Shown: positions 1 to 8,841, numbered from the stretch's first letter. The stretch is DNA of 16,106 nt from Acidimicrobium sp. UBA3029 (GCA_002367695.1 DFDK01000088.1:1-16106); one strand, 5' to 3'. Notes: generated by a model not told the origin, from the letters alone. Program-made: numbers and translations.

Positions 1-2858
1 CTACCAGGCAATCGAAGTAATGCATCGAGCGATCCATTAATCAGACCAGCGATTGGAATGTCAAAAGAATCGTCAGTAAGTGCAGTGGCATAGTCGCGAA
101 GCACATCGGTTGGACTCAATACAGACAACAAGACACGACCGATGTCGCTGACCTGAATATTTGCATTGCTCAATGCGACCGACATTTCGAAATCCATTTC
201 GGCAAGTCGATCGTTGGGATCGATATCAGCGAACGAGACATCACCAAACGCCCCACCGAATGGGGTTTCAAGCGCGCGGGTGAGCATGGTGGTAAGCGGC
301 TCGTGATAGCCACGCAACAGACTTGATGTGGCTATTTGTTCTACGGCCCTTCTCACTTCATCGCGCAATGGCCGTACCGATGTATCAACGATCTCAAGAA
401 TGTTGTGAATCTGATCTCCAACATTTTTTCCCGATGGGAGAGCCGGAATAGTGACCGACTCCAGGTGATCCAACAACATGATGTTTTCTGCACTCATCAA
501 TTCGTTAACTTCTTTTCCAAATTCATCATTTCCGCGCCCAGGTGCCTCGAAATAGTCGCGACGTTGCGACTTTGATCGAATATCCATAATTCCCGAAAAT
601 GAAGTTCGGCGATATGACTGCACAGTTGAAGCAGATATTTGCGCACAGCGAAACTTGCTGGCATCAGGCTTGGCATGCACGGCCTGATAATCCTTGAGTG
701 TGGCAACACTTGCAATATCTCTTTTTTGTGGCATATTCGGGACCATGGCCGGCAAGATGCTCTGCGCGTTATCTACAACGAGCACCGTCAAGTGATACAT
801 GGTGCGCGTGAGTGCCACATACATGACTCGGCTCATTTCGGCTTTTTGTGCTGCCGTTACAGCATTTTGCGCCGCAATTTTTGATGCATCAGTTGACTCA
901 CTGAGCCCGTGCACAATGTCAACAACACGTTGGTTTTGATTGTAGAAAACTGGTGCACCACGAAGTGTCGTTGAAGGTTTCCAGAGGTCTGCAACGACTA
1001 CGCAAGGAAACTGCAAACCCTTGGCACTGTGAATCGTCATGATCTGCACAGCATCGACGTCGCTCTCAACTCTCCTACTCACCAAATCACTCGTTTCATC
1101 TGCATCAATCAGCGAGATGAATACTTCAAGTGCGTGGCTCGGTGAACACGGTTTACCCTCAGTTGCCGCATGCAAAACATCCAGCACATGGGCAAAGTCG
1201 GTGACGTTGCGTTCTCCTGCAGACCCTCTCGTTAATTGGGTCATGATCTGATCGTCGGCACTCATTGCCCCTGCAAGAGAAGCAATGCCTCCAAACTGCA
1301 ACACAGAACGCAGTTCACCCACTCGATTTTGGATTCGTTGCAATTCGGGATCGGAAATATCTTGCTCACTACGCAATGACAATCCAAAAAATGGGGATCC
1401 AGCAGCCCGAAGGGTGCGACCGACATCCGTAATCCGTTCCATGAGTTCGAGCAGTGAACGAACATGGCCGGCCATTGCGCCGTCCATCACTGACTCTGTT
1501 CCATTGCTTACAGCCGGAATCTTAAATTGTTTGAGTTTGCGCTCAATTGCCCTACCAGTTGCCTTGGCTTTTACGAGTACACATATGTCTTTGGGTTCAA
1601 TTTTGCGCTGTGTTCCATCGATAGTGAGTTTTCCCACTGTCAAAAGTTCATGCACCACTTGTGCGGTCGGTTTATCAAGTCGATTTTGGCTCGTTATTTT
1701 GCCAACATCAACAAAATCAACTGCGTTCCCTGGACTAAATCGAGTCACATTGTTTTTATCGCTGGCATTGACATTGATATACGGAATCTGGTCTCCAAAG
1801 AACATGCCCTCTAGCGCAGCATTCAACTGATCGAGGACTGGCTTATCTGAGCGATGGTTGGTGGTCAGCGTTCGCTTCTTCGCGGGATCTATACGAAGCA
1901 CGAATGCGTGAACATCCGCACCACGAAATCCATATATTGCCTGTTTCGGATCGCCAACCGCGATTAATGCTCGGTCGTCTTGGTCGCGTGGAAAGAGTGC
2001 ATCGAAAAACGCCCATTGCAACTTGTCAGTGTCTTGAGCCTCATCGACAATGGCCAACTTGAAGCGCGATCGAATGTCTTCAATAAGCGCAGCACGCGAA
2101 GAATCTGTAACTACATCATGTGCTCGCTTCAACAAGTCATTAAAACTTGGATGATTAAGGGTCGCCTCTTGAACACGATCCTTGCACTCAGAAATCATTT
2201 GGAGGTATTCATCCAAAAAATGCTGATCCTCGGCGGACAACGGTTGTGTCTCGTCGAACGGATTCTGCGATGGATCTAACCATGGCTCAGTAAATGGGTC
2301 GGCCAATAACTTGGCAACTACTTCAGCCATACGATCTGGAATTATGCGAGATACATCAACACCGGCAACAGCCTGTGAAACAATCGCATCATTTACAACC
2401 TCTGCTACGACACGACCCGTGATGTCCTCTTCTCCGACACCGCCCAGGCTTACGCCAGCAAGGTGCAACACCTTGGTGCAGACACTATGAATTGTAGAAA
2501 TGGTGGCACTATCAAACTCAACCAAGGCTCGTTGAAGTCGACGAATCATTGCATCAACATCATTCGGGAAAGTGGCCAATAGATGACTTGCCATTACATC
2601 TTCGATATTGGCCTTTCTGCTGCGTAATTGATCACAAGTGCTGATCGCAGCGCCACGAATACGATCACGCAGTTCGGCCGCAGCAGTGCGGGTGAACGTA
2701 GTTACCATCACTTCACCGATACGCAGGTTTTCGTCTGTGGCTAATTCACGCACCAATAATGCAGCAACCGAATAGGTCTTTCCTGTGCCAGCACTGGCCT
2801 CAGCGACCATGCCGTTGAGGATCGGTTGATTTGCGAGATCGAGTTCGATGTTGCTCAT
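1..2858 (-). CDS. recB: RecB-like helicase-nuclease subunit (3' end off window)
   Basis: This is the RecB subunit of a RecBCD-type exonuclease V, a 3'-5' UvrD-family helicase with a C-terminal nuclease that processes double-strand DNA ends for recombination. The frame is open from ATG at 2858 to the window edge, about 952 codons; full RecB proteins are usually 1,050-1,200 residues. Visible motifs in order are Walker A EASAGTGKT (residues 20-28), Walker B DEAQDTD (272-278), helicase motif V MTIHSAKGLQFP (from 607) and motif VI VALTR (681-685). In the nuclease domain GDQIHNILE carries H818, EMDFE carries E887 and GSLDAL carries D945; these match the metal-binding His, Glu and first Asp of the RecB nuclease. 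The D-x-K motif lies off the window. Its ATG overlaps the recC stop (ATGA), implying translational coupling. No odd features. Confidence 0.95.
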   Translation of the reverse strand, partial: MSNIELDLANQPILNGMVAEASAGTGKTYSVAALLVRELATDENLRIGEVMVTTFTRTAAAELRDRIRGAAISTCDQLRSRKANIEDVMASHLLATFPNDVDAMIRRLQRALVEFDSATISTIHSVCTKVLHLAGVSLGGVGEEDITGRVVAEVVNDAIVSQAVAGVDVSRIIPDRMAEVVAKLLADPFTEPWLDPSQNPFDETQPLSAEDQHFLDEYLQMISECKDRVQEATLNHPSFNDLLKRAHDVVTDSSRAALIEDIRSRFKLAIVDEAQDTDKLQWAFFDALFPRDQDDRALIAVGDPKQAIYGFRGADVHAFVLRIDPAKKRTLTTNHRSDKPVLDQLNAALEGMFFGDQIPYINVNASDKNNVTRFSPGNAVDFVDVGKITSQNRLDKPTAQVVHELLTVGKLTIDGTQRKIEPKDICVLVKAKATGRAIERKLKQFKIPAVSNGTESVMDGAMAGHVRSLLELMERITDVGRTLRAAGSPFFGLSLRSEQDISDPELQRIQNRVGELRSVLQFGGIASLAGAMSADDQIMTQLTRGSAGERNVTDFAHVLDVLHAATEGKPCSPSHALEVFISLIDADETSDLVSRRVESDVDAVQIMTIHSAKGLQFPCVVVADLWKPSTTLRGAPVFYNQNQRVVDIVHGLSESTDASKIAAQNAVTAAQKAEMSRVMYVALTRTMYHLTVLVVDNAQSILPAMVPNMPQKRDIASVATLKDYQAVHAKPDASKFRCAQISASTVQSYRRTSFSGIMDIRSKSQRRDYFEAPGRGNDEFGKEVNELMSAENIMLLDHLESVTIPALPSGKNVGDQIHNILEIVDTSVRPLRDEVRRAVEQIATSSLLRGYHEPLTTMLTRALETPFGGAFGDVSFADIDPNDRLAEMDFEMSVALSNANIQVSDIGRVLLSVLSPTDVLRDYATALTDDSFDIPIAGLINGSLDALLRLPG

Positions 2859-5800
2859 TTGACGAGGTACTCCGTTTTGGTGTCTCTATCTGGAAGTGTG
2901 AGCAACTTTTGATGCTGTTTCCAAAATGCAAGAACAGCGCTCTTTGCATGGAATACATCTTCAAAATCTGGATTACTACCAAAAACTAAAAATTCATCTG
3001 ACGTATGAAAATCATCACTCGACACAAATACATCGAACTCATTTGCCATCTCTTCATCAGCCGCAGTCGCGGTTTTGCCAAAACTGGCGCATGGTGAGAC
3101 AAGCGCCGTGCGAGCCATGTCACTCAGTTTGCTGAGCCGTTCTTTAGCTTGTGCTTGTGTCATTGACTGATCAAGCACAACGGTACGTTCACGTACAACA
3201 TGCGTTTCATCTTTTGGCCACTTTTCGTGGCGAGCCAACACATAACCATTCTTGATCGGAATTCCAGCCGCTCGAGCAATTAGTAAACGAATTGCCAATC
3301 TTTGCAAAGCCGGACCGTACTCATAAGTTTTGGCTGAAGCCCTGAAATAAACGGCTGTTGCGATCATTTCCGACCCCTGAGTACACATTGGAATCGCACC
3401 AACAACCTTTACCCCAGGCGCGATATCAATATCTACATCGACCGATTTAAGTGCTGCAACGTCAATTGCTTTCGCAGCAAGATTTGCTTGCATGGCTTGC
3501 ACCAATTCATGCACTTCATCAATCGCTTCATCGCTAAACGGTGCTGGAGGTATTACTCCTGAACGACGAACTTCGGCATCCCAATCATCAATTGCGCCTT
3601 GAGATGGATGAGTTGATGTGAAGAACAGTAATTCTTTAGCTAAACGAGCCGACACTTTTTTGTCGATCGTTAATGGGATTGTGGCAGGAATTTCCTTCTC
3701 GTTCTTCCGATACGAAAAAATATCAAGTGTTTGGCGCACGTAGATGTCAAGTGGCTCAATATATGTTGTTTCCAACAACTCGGGTGTGAGCACAATCGGG
3801 CTTGTATGGGCCACAGTTGAAAGTGGACCCGCAATAACTGCATCGCCAAGGGTTGTAGCTGCCTGACGCGCAACATCGTCATGAGCCCAGATGATCCCCA
3901 ACTGAACTTCATCTTTGAAAAAATTGCGCACACTGGTGGTGTGTCTCGGATGCTCAACCTCAATCGCACTGAGATGCTTATTTGTCGGATGATTGCCCAC
4001 ACCAAGCCGGCGTGCAAAGTCAACAAACTCGGCGAGTGGCGTAGCAAGAGGTAGCCGTTGATTATTTTTAATGCTCTGGCCAGTACATGTAATGATCAGT
4101 CGATCTTGAGCAGCAAGTGCCGAGTCGAGCAAAGCTCGCCGAACATCAAGCCGTGCATCTTGATCACCAATAAGTCTCTGGCGTTCAATGAGGTCGTCGC
4201 CTTCGCCTTCATTCGATGCAAGTGACTCTTCATCAAAACCGACGACACAGACAACTCGAAATGGAACGCCTCGTAACGGAATCATTGAAGTAGCAGTGAT
4301 GGCCCCAGTACGCAATGGCTGCCTACCAGGCAACTGGTTGAGCATGTCGCTCAGTTGACTTGCAACATCGCTATAGGGAACAACTACCGTGCTGCCAATA
4401 GACGATGCCCGTAGTAATCCAATTTGCTTGACAGGGATTGCAAGTTCGTCACAGTTTTCGCCACACAGCGCAATCATGGCGGACTCAATTACATCACACC
4501 AATCATTTACAGTTTGGTGATTATTCGTCAGATCCGACAGAGTTAACACCGCATCAAACACTCGAATTAATGCAGCGATCTCATCGACGTCAGACAGATC
4601 AACATCGTCTAGAGCGTCAACTCCTAAAGCGTCAAATGTCTGAGTGCCATCGGGTACGAGCGCGCCTAACAACATCTGCTCTAATGCGTTGAGCCATGTA
4701 TGCGCGCTGAGATTTGGTGCATCCAGCCCATTTTGTTTGCGGTGTTCAACAGTGAGCCCCCAACGCACATTGGCCTTGTTGGCATAGCGATACCAGTGTT
4801 CGACTCCCTCAGAGTTAACACCAAGATTTTTAAGAACCAATGGTGATGTGGCTACAGAAAGCACTCCATCAACCGAGCAACGTGAACGCACTAGATCAAT
4901 CAGCCCGACCAATAATGCCGCACCATCATTGACCTGGCGAATACCGCGATCTGCAACGATAAGTGGAAGTTTGACATTCTGTCCTTTGACTTTCAGGACC
5001 CGTGCAAACGTAGCTTCCAAATACGGAGCCGCCTTCTCAATATTTGGACACAGCACCACGATCTCATGAGGCTGCAGATCTTGTAGGTCGGTAAATGCAT
5101 GCAGTAACGCGTCATGCAGCACCTCGACTTGGCGGCTCAAGTCATGGCAGCGATGAATCATGAGAGAACGATCTTCACTTTCGACCAACTGCTCAACTGC
5201 TGACAAATGCTGTGCAACGGTTTGCTGCATCCGATTGAGCAAATTTTGTGAAGTGGAACCAGCATTTGCAACGTGAGTGACTTCAATCTGTTGCGAGGCA
5301 AGCAATGTTTCGAGCTCTTGTGAACCCAGTAACCAAGCATTAATCAATGGGTCAATATCATCCGGCATAGATGGAGTTGGATTGCGCTCAGGAATCAAGC
5401 CAACCGAAGGATCGGCAGTGACCCCCCACTTTTGTGAGATTGCCCGAGAAGGATGAACCAAAACAACACGAACTTCCACATGGTCTTTTAATTGCAATAA
5501 CGCATCGATCTGGCCAGGACTGAGCGACTGAAACCCGACTACCAATATTTGTTTTGGTGTTTTGGAAGACAACTCTGGCTTACGCGCGGCCGGACTTGGC
5601 TCACCGATTCTCTTACGAACTTCACTCCACAATTGGAACTGCCACATGTCTGTGGTGTTCAGTTGTTTTGCATTTGGGTTATGAGCGGTTGGACTTACCG
5701 TTGCTTTCCCCTGCTCCCACAGACGAATCATCGCGGGTCGGCGAACGTGGTAACGATCAAAACGATCGGCAATCGCCCTAGCGGCAATGAGTGGACCACC

Positions 5801-6151
5801 TGATCGCGTAATGATTGGTTCGTACTGAGCATCAGCGGAGATGACATCGAGCACATGGAACATGAGGTTTTCAATCAGCCACGGATCTCGTTCACCCATT
5901 ACCTGGGGCTTGAGAAACTTTGTGAGCGAACCAGGGAAATCAACTTCGACATTGGCAATAATTCCGTCTTCGGAATTTGGACCACTCGTACCAAGTTGTT
6001 TCGCAACCTCAGACATGAGCCAAGCCTTGACACCGGCAGTTGGTACAACAATGTGTTGCTTCGCAAATATGTCAACAGGCTGACGAAGATATGCAAGTGC
6101 GGGGGCAAGCACATCCGAGAGTCGGCTGACATATTCAACTTGCAGACTCAT
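2855..6151 (-). CDS. recC: RecC-like exonuclease V subunit
   Basis: This is the RecC subunit (1098 residues, the normal family size), a catalytically inactive helicase-like and nuclease-like scaffold that binds RecB and, in known systems, reads Chi sequences as the strand threads through. Recognisable family blocks are the N-terminal VVPTAGVKAWL (about residues 33-43), followed by a DFPGSL element; the block CHDLSRQVEVLHDALL (about 335-350) followed by IVVLCPNIE; and MIPLRGVPFRVVCVVGFDEE (about 622-641). No Walker A motif is present, as expected for RecC. The start is set by AAGGAGGT just upstream of ATG at 6151. The TGA stop overlaps the recB ATG by 4 nt. The order recC-recB matches the recCBD arrangement of mycobacteria; recD would follow outside the window. 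Confidence 0.95.
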   Translation of the reverse strand: MSLQVEYVSRLSDVLAPALAYLRQPVDIFAKQHIVVPTAGVKAWLMSEVAKQLGTSGPNSEDGIIANVEVDFPGSLTKFLKPQVMGERDPWLIENLMFHVLDVISADAQYEPIITRSGGPLIAARAIADRFDRYHVRRPAMIRLWEQGKATVSPTAHNPNAKQLNTTDMWQFQLWSEVRKRIGEPSPAARKPELSSKTPKQILVVGFQSLSPGQIDALLQLKDHVEVRVVLVHPSRAISQKWGVTADPSVGLIPERNPTPSMPDDIDPLINAWLLGSQELETLLASQQIEVTHVANAGSTSQNLLNRMQQTVAQHLSAVEQLVESEDRSLMIHRCHDLSRQVEVLHDALLHAFTDLQDLQPHEIVVLCPNIEKAAPYLEATFARVLKVKGQNVKLPLIVADRGIRQVNDGAALLVGLIDLVRSRCSVDGVLSVATSPLVLKNLGVNSEGVEHWYRYANKANVRWGLTVEHRKQNGLDAPNLSAHTWLNALEQMLLGALVPDGTQTFDALGVDALDDVDLSDVDEIAALIRVFDAVLTLSDLTNNHQTVNDWCDVIESAMIALCGENCDELAIPVKQIGLLRASSIGSTVVVPYSDVASQLSDMLNQLPGRQPLRTGAITATSMIPLRGVPFRVVCVVGFDEESLASNEGEGDDLIERQRLIGDQDARLDVRRALLDSALAAQDRLIITCTGQSIKNNQRLPLATPLAEFVDFARRLGVGNHPTNKHLSAIEVEHPRHTTSVRNFFKDEVQLGIIWAHDDVARQAATTLGDAVIAGPLSTVAHTSPIVLTPELLETTYIEPLDIYVRQTLDIFSYRKNEKEIPATIPLTIDKKVSARLAKELLFFTSTHPSQGAIDDWDAEVRRSGVIPPAPFSDEAIDEVHELVQAMQANLAAKAIDVAALKSVDVDIDIAPGVKVVGAIPMCTQGSEMIATAVYFRASAKTYEYGPALQRLAIRLLIARAAGIPIKNGYVLARHEKWPKDETHVVRERTVVLDQSMTQAQAKERLSKLSDMARTALVSPCASFGKTATAADEEMANEFDVFVSSDDFHTSDEFLVFGSNPDFEDVFHAKSAVLAFWKQHQKLLTLPDRDTKTEYLVK

Positions 6152-6210
6152 GGACCTCCTTGAGGAATTACAGATACTTTAGTGAAGTGGGACGCTTGTG
6201 AGACAATGGC

Positions 6211-6612
6211 TCAGATTTTGAGCGAACCTTCGACAACCCACTCCTCCTTCCACGCACTAAATGTGCGTGAATAAGCTGTTGTAAATAGCGTGACATCACA
6301 AGTTGCCAGCTCGGCAAAACGGTGTGCTCTGCCTCCGAGTGACGACCCATCAAATATCGTGACTGCAATCGATGTCTCAAGTGGTTCGTTTGGTGCGATG
6401 CCACAGACCTTGCGAAGTACATTGACCAGTTCATCAAAGATGTCGTCAGGTGAATTTGGGTCGATCCGAAATTCGATGTCTTTGCTCCCGATGCTGCGAA
6501 CCGACCAGTTGGCACGATCGCCTTCCCAGAGCTCTGCTATTACCTGAGGACCGATGCCGGTGTCATTTTGATGAGACCCACCGATAACAACAAGCGCTGT
6601 CGCAATTCCCAT
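6211..6612 (-). CDS. Hypothetical protein upstream of recC
   Basis: A 133-residue soluble protein that I do not recognise. There is no signal peptide or membrane segment and no Cys cluster. It starts with a hydrophobic stretch, MGIATALVVIGGS, followed by mixed alpha/beta sequence with a negatively charged central helix (PDDIFDELVNVLRKV). The ATG at 6612 has only a weak purine-rich element (GAAAGG) upstream, so the start is less sure than for its neighbours. It lies 59 nt upstream of recC on the same strand and may be cotranscribed with recCB, which could hint at a link with DNA repair, but adjacency is the only support. It is divergent from the ARPP-1 gene and shares that 146-nt intergenic region. 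Confidence 0.65.
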   Translation of the reverse strand: MGIATALVVIGGSHQNDTGIGPQVIAELWEGDRANWSVRSIGSKDIEFRIDPNSPDDIFDELVNVLRKVCGIAPNEPLETSIAVTIFDGSSLGGRAHRFAELATCDVTLFTTAYSRTFSAWKEEWVVEGSLKI

Positions 6613-6678
6613 ATTGTTTTGCCTTTCGTAAGCGTGACGATTGATCGCGTAGTGATAGTACGCACGGGGTAACGCCCA

Positions 6679-6702
6679 GTGTGATGTGCAGGAATGTCAC
6701 AC
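6679..6702. promoter_or_regulatory. Inverted repeat in divergent promoter region
   Basis: GTGTGA and TCACAC form a perfect 6-bp inverted repeat separated by 12 bases, between the divergent genes starting at 6612 and 6759. The right arm contains the octamer GTGTGACA read on the minus strand (6695-6702), which recurs in two other upstream regions of this block. An operator role is inferred. The spacing differs from the CRP consensus (TGTGA-N6-TCACA), so CRP is not claimed. Confidence 0.35.
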
Positions 6703-6745
6703 ATCTACCGAACATGTGCGTAGTGATGTCAGGACAACATCAATC

Positions 6746-6750
6746 GGAGG
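6746..6750 (+). promoter_or_regulatory. Ribosome binding site deciding the ARPP-1 start
   Basis: GGAGG lies 8 nt before the ATG at 6759. The frame stays open upstream to an ATG at 6681, but that region overlaps the intergenic inverted repeat and has no ribosome binding site, so 6759 is preferred. Confidence 0.8.
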
Positions 6751-6758
6751 AAAACCCC

Positions 6759-7667
6759 ATGTCAGTAGCAGTTCTCGAACAAGCAGCAATCGGCCGGCCA
6801 ATCAATCGTCTCGGAGCGTCGATCTTCCCCGTGTACCTACCAGGGCAGGGTCTCCCCTTTCACTTCGTGTCTGGCGCAGCGTCTGGAATCGTTGTAGGCG
6901 AAAAGGCCAATGCAGAAGTGCCAACTTTGCAAGTCACTAATCCAAACGGACATGCCGTGTTGATTCCCGAAGGCCAGGTGTTGGACGGTGGACATCAAAC
7001 ACGAACAGTGAACGTGAGCATTCTTGTTCCGGCCGGTGCCACCATCGATATTCCTGTCAGTTGCGTAGAAGCTGGCCGTTGGGGCGGCGGAAATTCATTT
7101 ACTAACTCGGATCGCTTTGCAAACCGTCGAGTGCGCCGCGCAAAAATGGAAGGCGTCCGTGAAAGCCTTCGCCATAGCGACAGCAAGCGCTCAGACCAAG
7201 GCGCAGTCTGGCACGCGGTTGACTACGAATTGAACCGCAAAGGAATCCACAGTCCGTCTGCAAACTTTCGCGACATTGAAGATTTTGCCCAACGTGATAA
7301 TGCATCTGCGCAGGCAATTCAAGATCTGGTGCGTCGAGGACCGCTTGCTGGTCAGCAAGGTGTCGTAATTGCACACGGCCAACGAATCGTGAACGCAGAG
7401 TTGTTCGCAACCCATGAGGCATTATTGGCCAACTGGGAAGCACTCATGCGCGGAATCGTGCTCGACGCACCAGGCGATCACAATCTGCGACCATCGGCAA
7501 CTGCTGCACTCAAGTTTTTGAGTCGATTGGCAAAGGCCGAGATCATCACCAAGCCGGGTGTTGGACTTGGCACCGAAGAACACGTGCGCTCAACACGACT
7601 TGTAGGACACAGCCTTTCTTTCGAAGGCGCACTTGTTCATGCCAGCGCATTTGCACTTGCTGCCTAA
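6759..7667 (+). CDS. ARPP-1 (DUF6569) family protein
   Basis: A 302-residue soluble protein made up almost wholly of an ARPP-1/DUF6569 domain, a family named for gene association with ADP-ribosylglycohydrolase and rhodanese/phosphatase-superfamily proteins; its molecular function is not established. Signature blocks seen are EGQVLDGGHQTRTVN (residues 71-85), LVPAGATIDIPVSCVEAGRW (89-108), a SxRHSDSKRSDQGAVW region (about 143-158) and a later VIAHGQRIV strand. The conserved acidic-Gly, Cys102/Glu104 and RSDQG positions look like functional residues, but this is inference. There is no signal peptide. It heads an apparent operon with the membrane protein at 7719 (51-nt gap, own ribosome binding site) and the Cys-rich protein at 8375. 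The family assignment is by recalled motif pattern and seems secure; the role is unknown. Confidence 0.88.
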   Translation: MSVAVLEQAAIGRPINRLGASIFPVYLPGQGLPFHFVSGAASGIVVGEKANAEVPTLQVTNPNGHAVLIPEGQVLDGGHQTRTVNVSILVPAGATIDIPVSCVEAGRWGGGNSFTNSDRFANRRVRRAKMEGVRESLRHSDSKRSDQGAVWHAVDYELNRKGIHSPSANFRDIEDFAQRDNASAQAIQDLVRRGPLAGQQGVVIAHGQRIVNAELFATHEALLANWEALMRGIVLDAPGDHNLRPSATAALKFLSRLAKAEIITKPGVGLGTEEHVRSTRLVGHSLSFEGALVHASAFALAA

Positions 7668-7718
7668 CCGTTACACCCCTTCGACAAGATATTCATCACC
7701 CCCACGACAGGAGAATCT

Positions 7719-8354
7719 ATGACCGAGCAGCACAAAAAAGTAATTCGGGTTGAAAAAACATACTGGGACATGACCCACGAAGAAAAGTATGCATACATTA
7801 AGGGCTCACTTGAGGGATTCAGTCCAAACGAAGAAGTGAGAGCCCGCGCTAAACAACCATTGAGCAAAGATGCAGATCTTCAGAGTGTGAGTCACCCAAA
7901 AGCTCAATCACCCCGACGTCACTGGTGGCAACTAGGGACTGTTGTTGTGGTGCTTGTTGCATCAATTGTGTTTTCAATAAGACTCGTAAGTAATCCAAGT
8001 TCATCTGCGTTTGATGTTGCTCGCAATCTGCAGGTGGCCGGCATCACCTGCACACCAGGTGAACTCGTGACCAGGTCAAGCGGAGCCGTGCGCGAAGGAC
8101 TCCCCTGCACAGTCGGTGATCTGATCTACGAAATCACTACCTATCCGACCGATCAAGCAACCGACGAAGTAACTCGAATGGTTGAAGACGGTGTTGGATG
8201 CCAGCTTGCGTTAAGTCGTTCGTCATCAGTATTTACCATGCTGATCGGTGACAGGTTCTCAATCTTTGTGGCATCAAGGCTGCCGACCGGGATTGAGGAA
8301 CTCACCAACACACGCATTGTCTTTCAAGACGACTGCCGCGCTGAAGCGCTCTAA
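7719..8354 (+). CDS. Single-pass membrane protein with secreted four-Cys domain
   Basis: A 211-residue protein with a cytoplasmic N-terminal part of about 68 residues, one membrane span (about 71-87, rich in V, L and A, after the basic PRRHWW) and an outer domain of about 120 residues. The outer domain has four Cys (111, 130, 161, 206), consistent with two disulfide bonds. The pattern of a V-A-x-x-L-x-x-A-G-x-x-C start followed by a second Cys near a short beta hairpin resembles small extracytoplasmic domains common in actinobacterial lipoproteins, but I cannot name the family. The orientation (N-in, C-out) follows from the positive charges before the span. The start has AGGAGA upstream. It follows the ARPP-1 gene by 51 nt and precedes the Cys-rich gene by 20 nt. 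Confidence 0.85.
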   Translation: MTEQHKKVIRVEKTYWDMTHEEKYAYIKGSLEGFSPNEEVRARAKQPLSKDADLQSVSHPKAQSPRRHWWQLGTVVVVLVASIVFSIRLVSNPSSSAFDVARNLQVAGITCTPGELVTRSSGAVREGLPCTVGDLIYEITTYPTDQATDEVTRMVEDGVGCQLALSRSSSVFTMLIGDRFSIFVASRLPTGIEELTNTRIVFQDDCRAEAL

Positions 8355-8374
8355 GTTAGGAAAAGGAAACTGCA

Positions 8375-8563
8375 ATGGGATTGTTTACTGGGTACCTCAT
8401 TTACCGAGCCGGAAAACGCAAGGGTGCACGCAAGGCTGCTCGTCGTGCAGCAAATAACTGTGATTCGTATGGCAGCGAACTATGCAGCTCGTGCGATGAG
8501 TTACCCCTGGACCAATACTCTTGCGATTATTGCGGCTACTGCCCGTATTGTTGCGACTGCTAA
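8375..8563 (+). CDS. Small Cys-rich basic protein
   Basis: A 62-residue protein in three parts: a short hydrophobic N-terminus (MGLFTGYLIYR), a strongly basic middle (GKRKGARKAARR) and a C-terminal tail with nine Cys, mostly in CxxC-like spacing (CSSC, CDYCGYCPYCCDC). The tail could bind one or two metal ions or form disulfide bonds. The ribosome binding site (AGGAAAAGG) lies just before the ATG, and the gene is 20 nt after the membrane-protein gene, which supports it as real. The hydrophobic and basic start could act as a weak membrane anchor with the tail inside the cell. Its TAA stop overlaps, tail to tail, the stop of the minus-strand zinc-ribbon gene. I do not recognise a named family. 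Confidence 0.75.
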   Translation: MGLFTGYLIYRAGKRKGARKAARRAANNCDSYGSELCSSCDELPLDQYSCDYCGYCPYCCDC

Positions 8564-8811
8564 AAATCGCCTTCGTCGCCACCGCTATCTGAGTCATTAT
8601 CTCCGTCATTGGCATCATCGACATCATCCAGATCATCAATCTCTGGATCCAATTCATCGAGATCAGTAGCACTCACTTCATCGTCCAACCCAACGTTGTA
8701 CAGCTCTGATGCACAATTTGGGCAATTGATCATCGGCGCGCCTTCAAAGAATATTGGAAGCACTCCGCAATATGGACAGACATCACCGTCTTCAAGCTCT
8801 TCTGTTTTCAT
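8560..8811 (-). CDS. Zinc-ribbon protein with acidic tail
   Basis: An 83-residue protein. Residues 12-33 hold a CPYC...CPNC zinc ribbon (Cys 12, 15, 30, 33). From residue 42 on, the tail is almost entirely Asp, Glu, Ser, Gly and Asn, with very few hydrophobic residues, so it is probably disordered and strongly negative. Zinc ribbons of this kind often bind nucleic acid or protein; the acidic tail suggests a nucleic-acid mimic or a partner for basic proteins, which is inference. The start at 8811 is chosen over an upstream in-frame ATG at 8856 because AGGAGG sits 4 nt before it and the upstream option overlaps the divergent promoter region. Its stop overlaps that of the Cys-rich basic gene on the other strand. 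Confidence 0.8.
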   Translation of the reverse strand: MKTEELEDGDVCPYCGVLPIFFEGAPMINCPNCASELYNVGLDDEVSATDLDELDPEIDDLDDVDDANDGDNDSDSGGDEGDF

Positions 8812-8815
8812 ACAA

Positions 8816-8821
8816 CCTCCT
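8816..8821 (-). promoter_or_regulatory. Ribosome binding site of zinc-ribbon gene
   Basis: On the minus strand AGGAGG lies 4 nt upstream of the ATG at 8811 and decides that start over the longer option at 8856. Confidence 0.8.
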
Positions 8822-8841
8822 CTTTCACTCCTCACAATATG

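Noticed and set aside
1285..1830. A 181-codon open frame on the plus strand opposite recB.
   Set aside because: It lies wholly inside the well-supported recB frame on the other strand, has no ribosome binding site or recognisable motif and is Ser/Pro/Arg-rich as antisense frames often are.
6680..6701. A CRP-type binding site (TGTGA...TCACA).
   Set aside because: The half sites are separated by 12 bases instead of 6, so it does not fit CRP; it is kept only as an unnamed inverted repeat.
6681..6758. A 26-codon N-terminal extension of the ARPP-1 protein.
   Set aside because: It covers the intergenic inverted repeat, has no ribosome binding site, and the GGAGG before 6759 plus the conserved domain starting shortly after that ATG favour the shorter protein.
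2855..7667. A defence island formed by recBC, the hypothetical gene and ARPP-1.
   Set aside because: RecB and RecC here are full-length housekeeping types in the usual order, the ARPP-1 gene is divergent from them, and there are no restriction, toxin, integrase or phage genes nearby.
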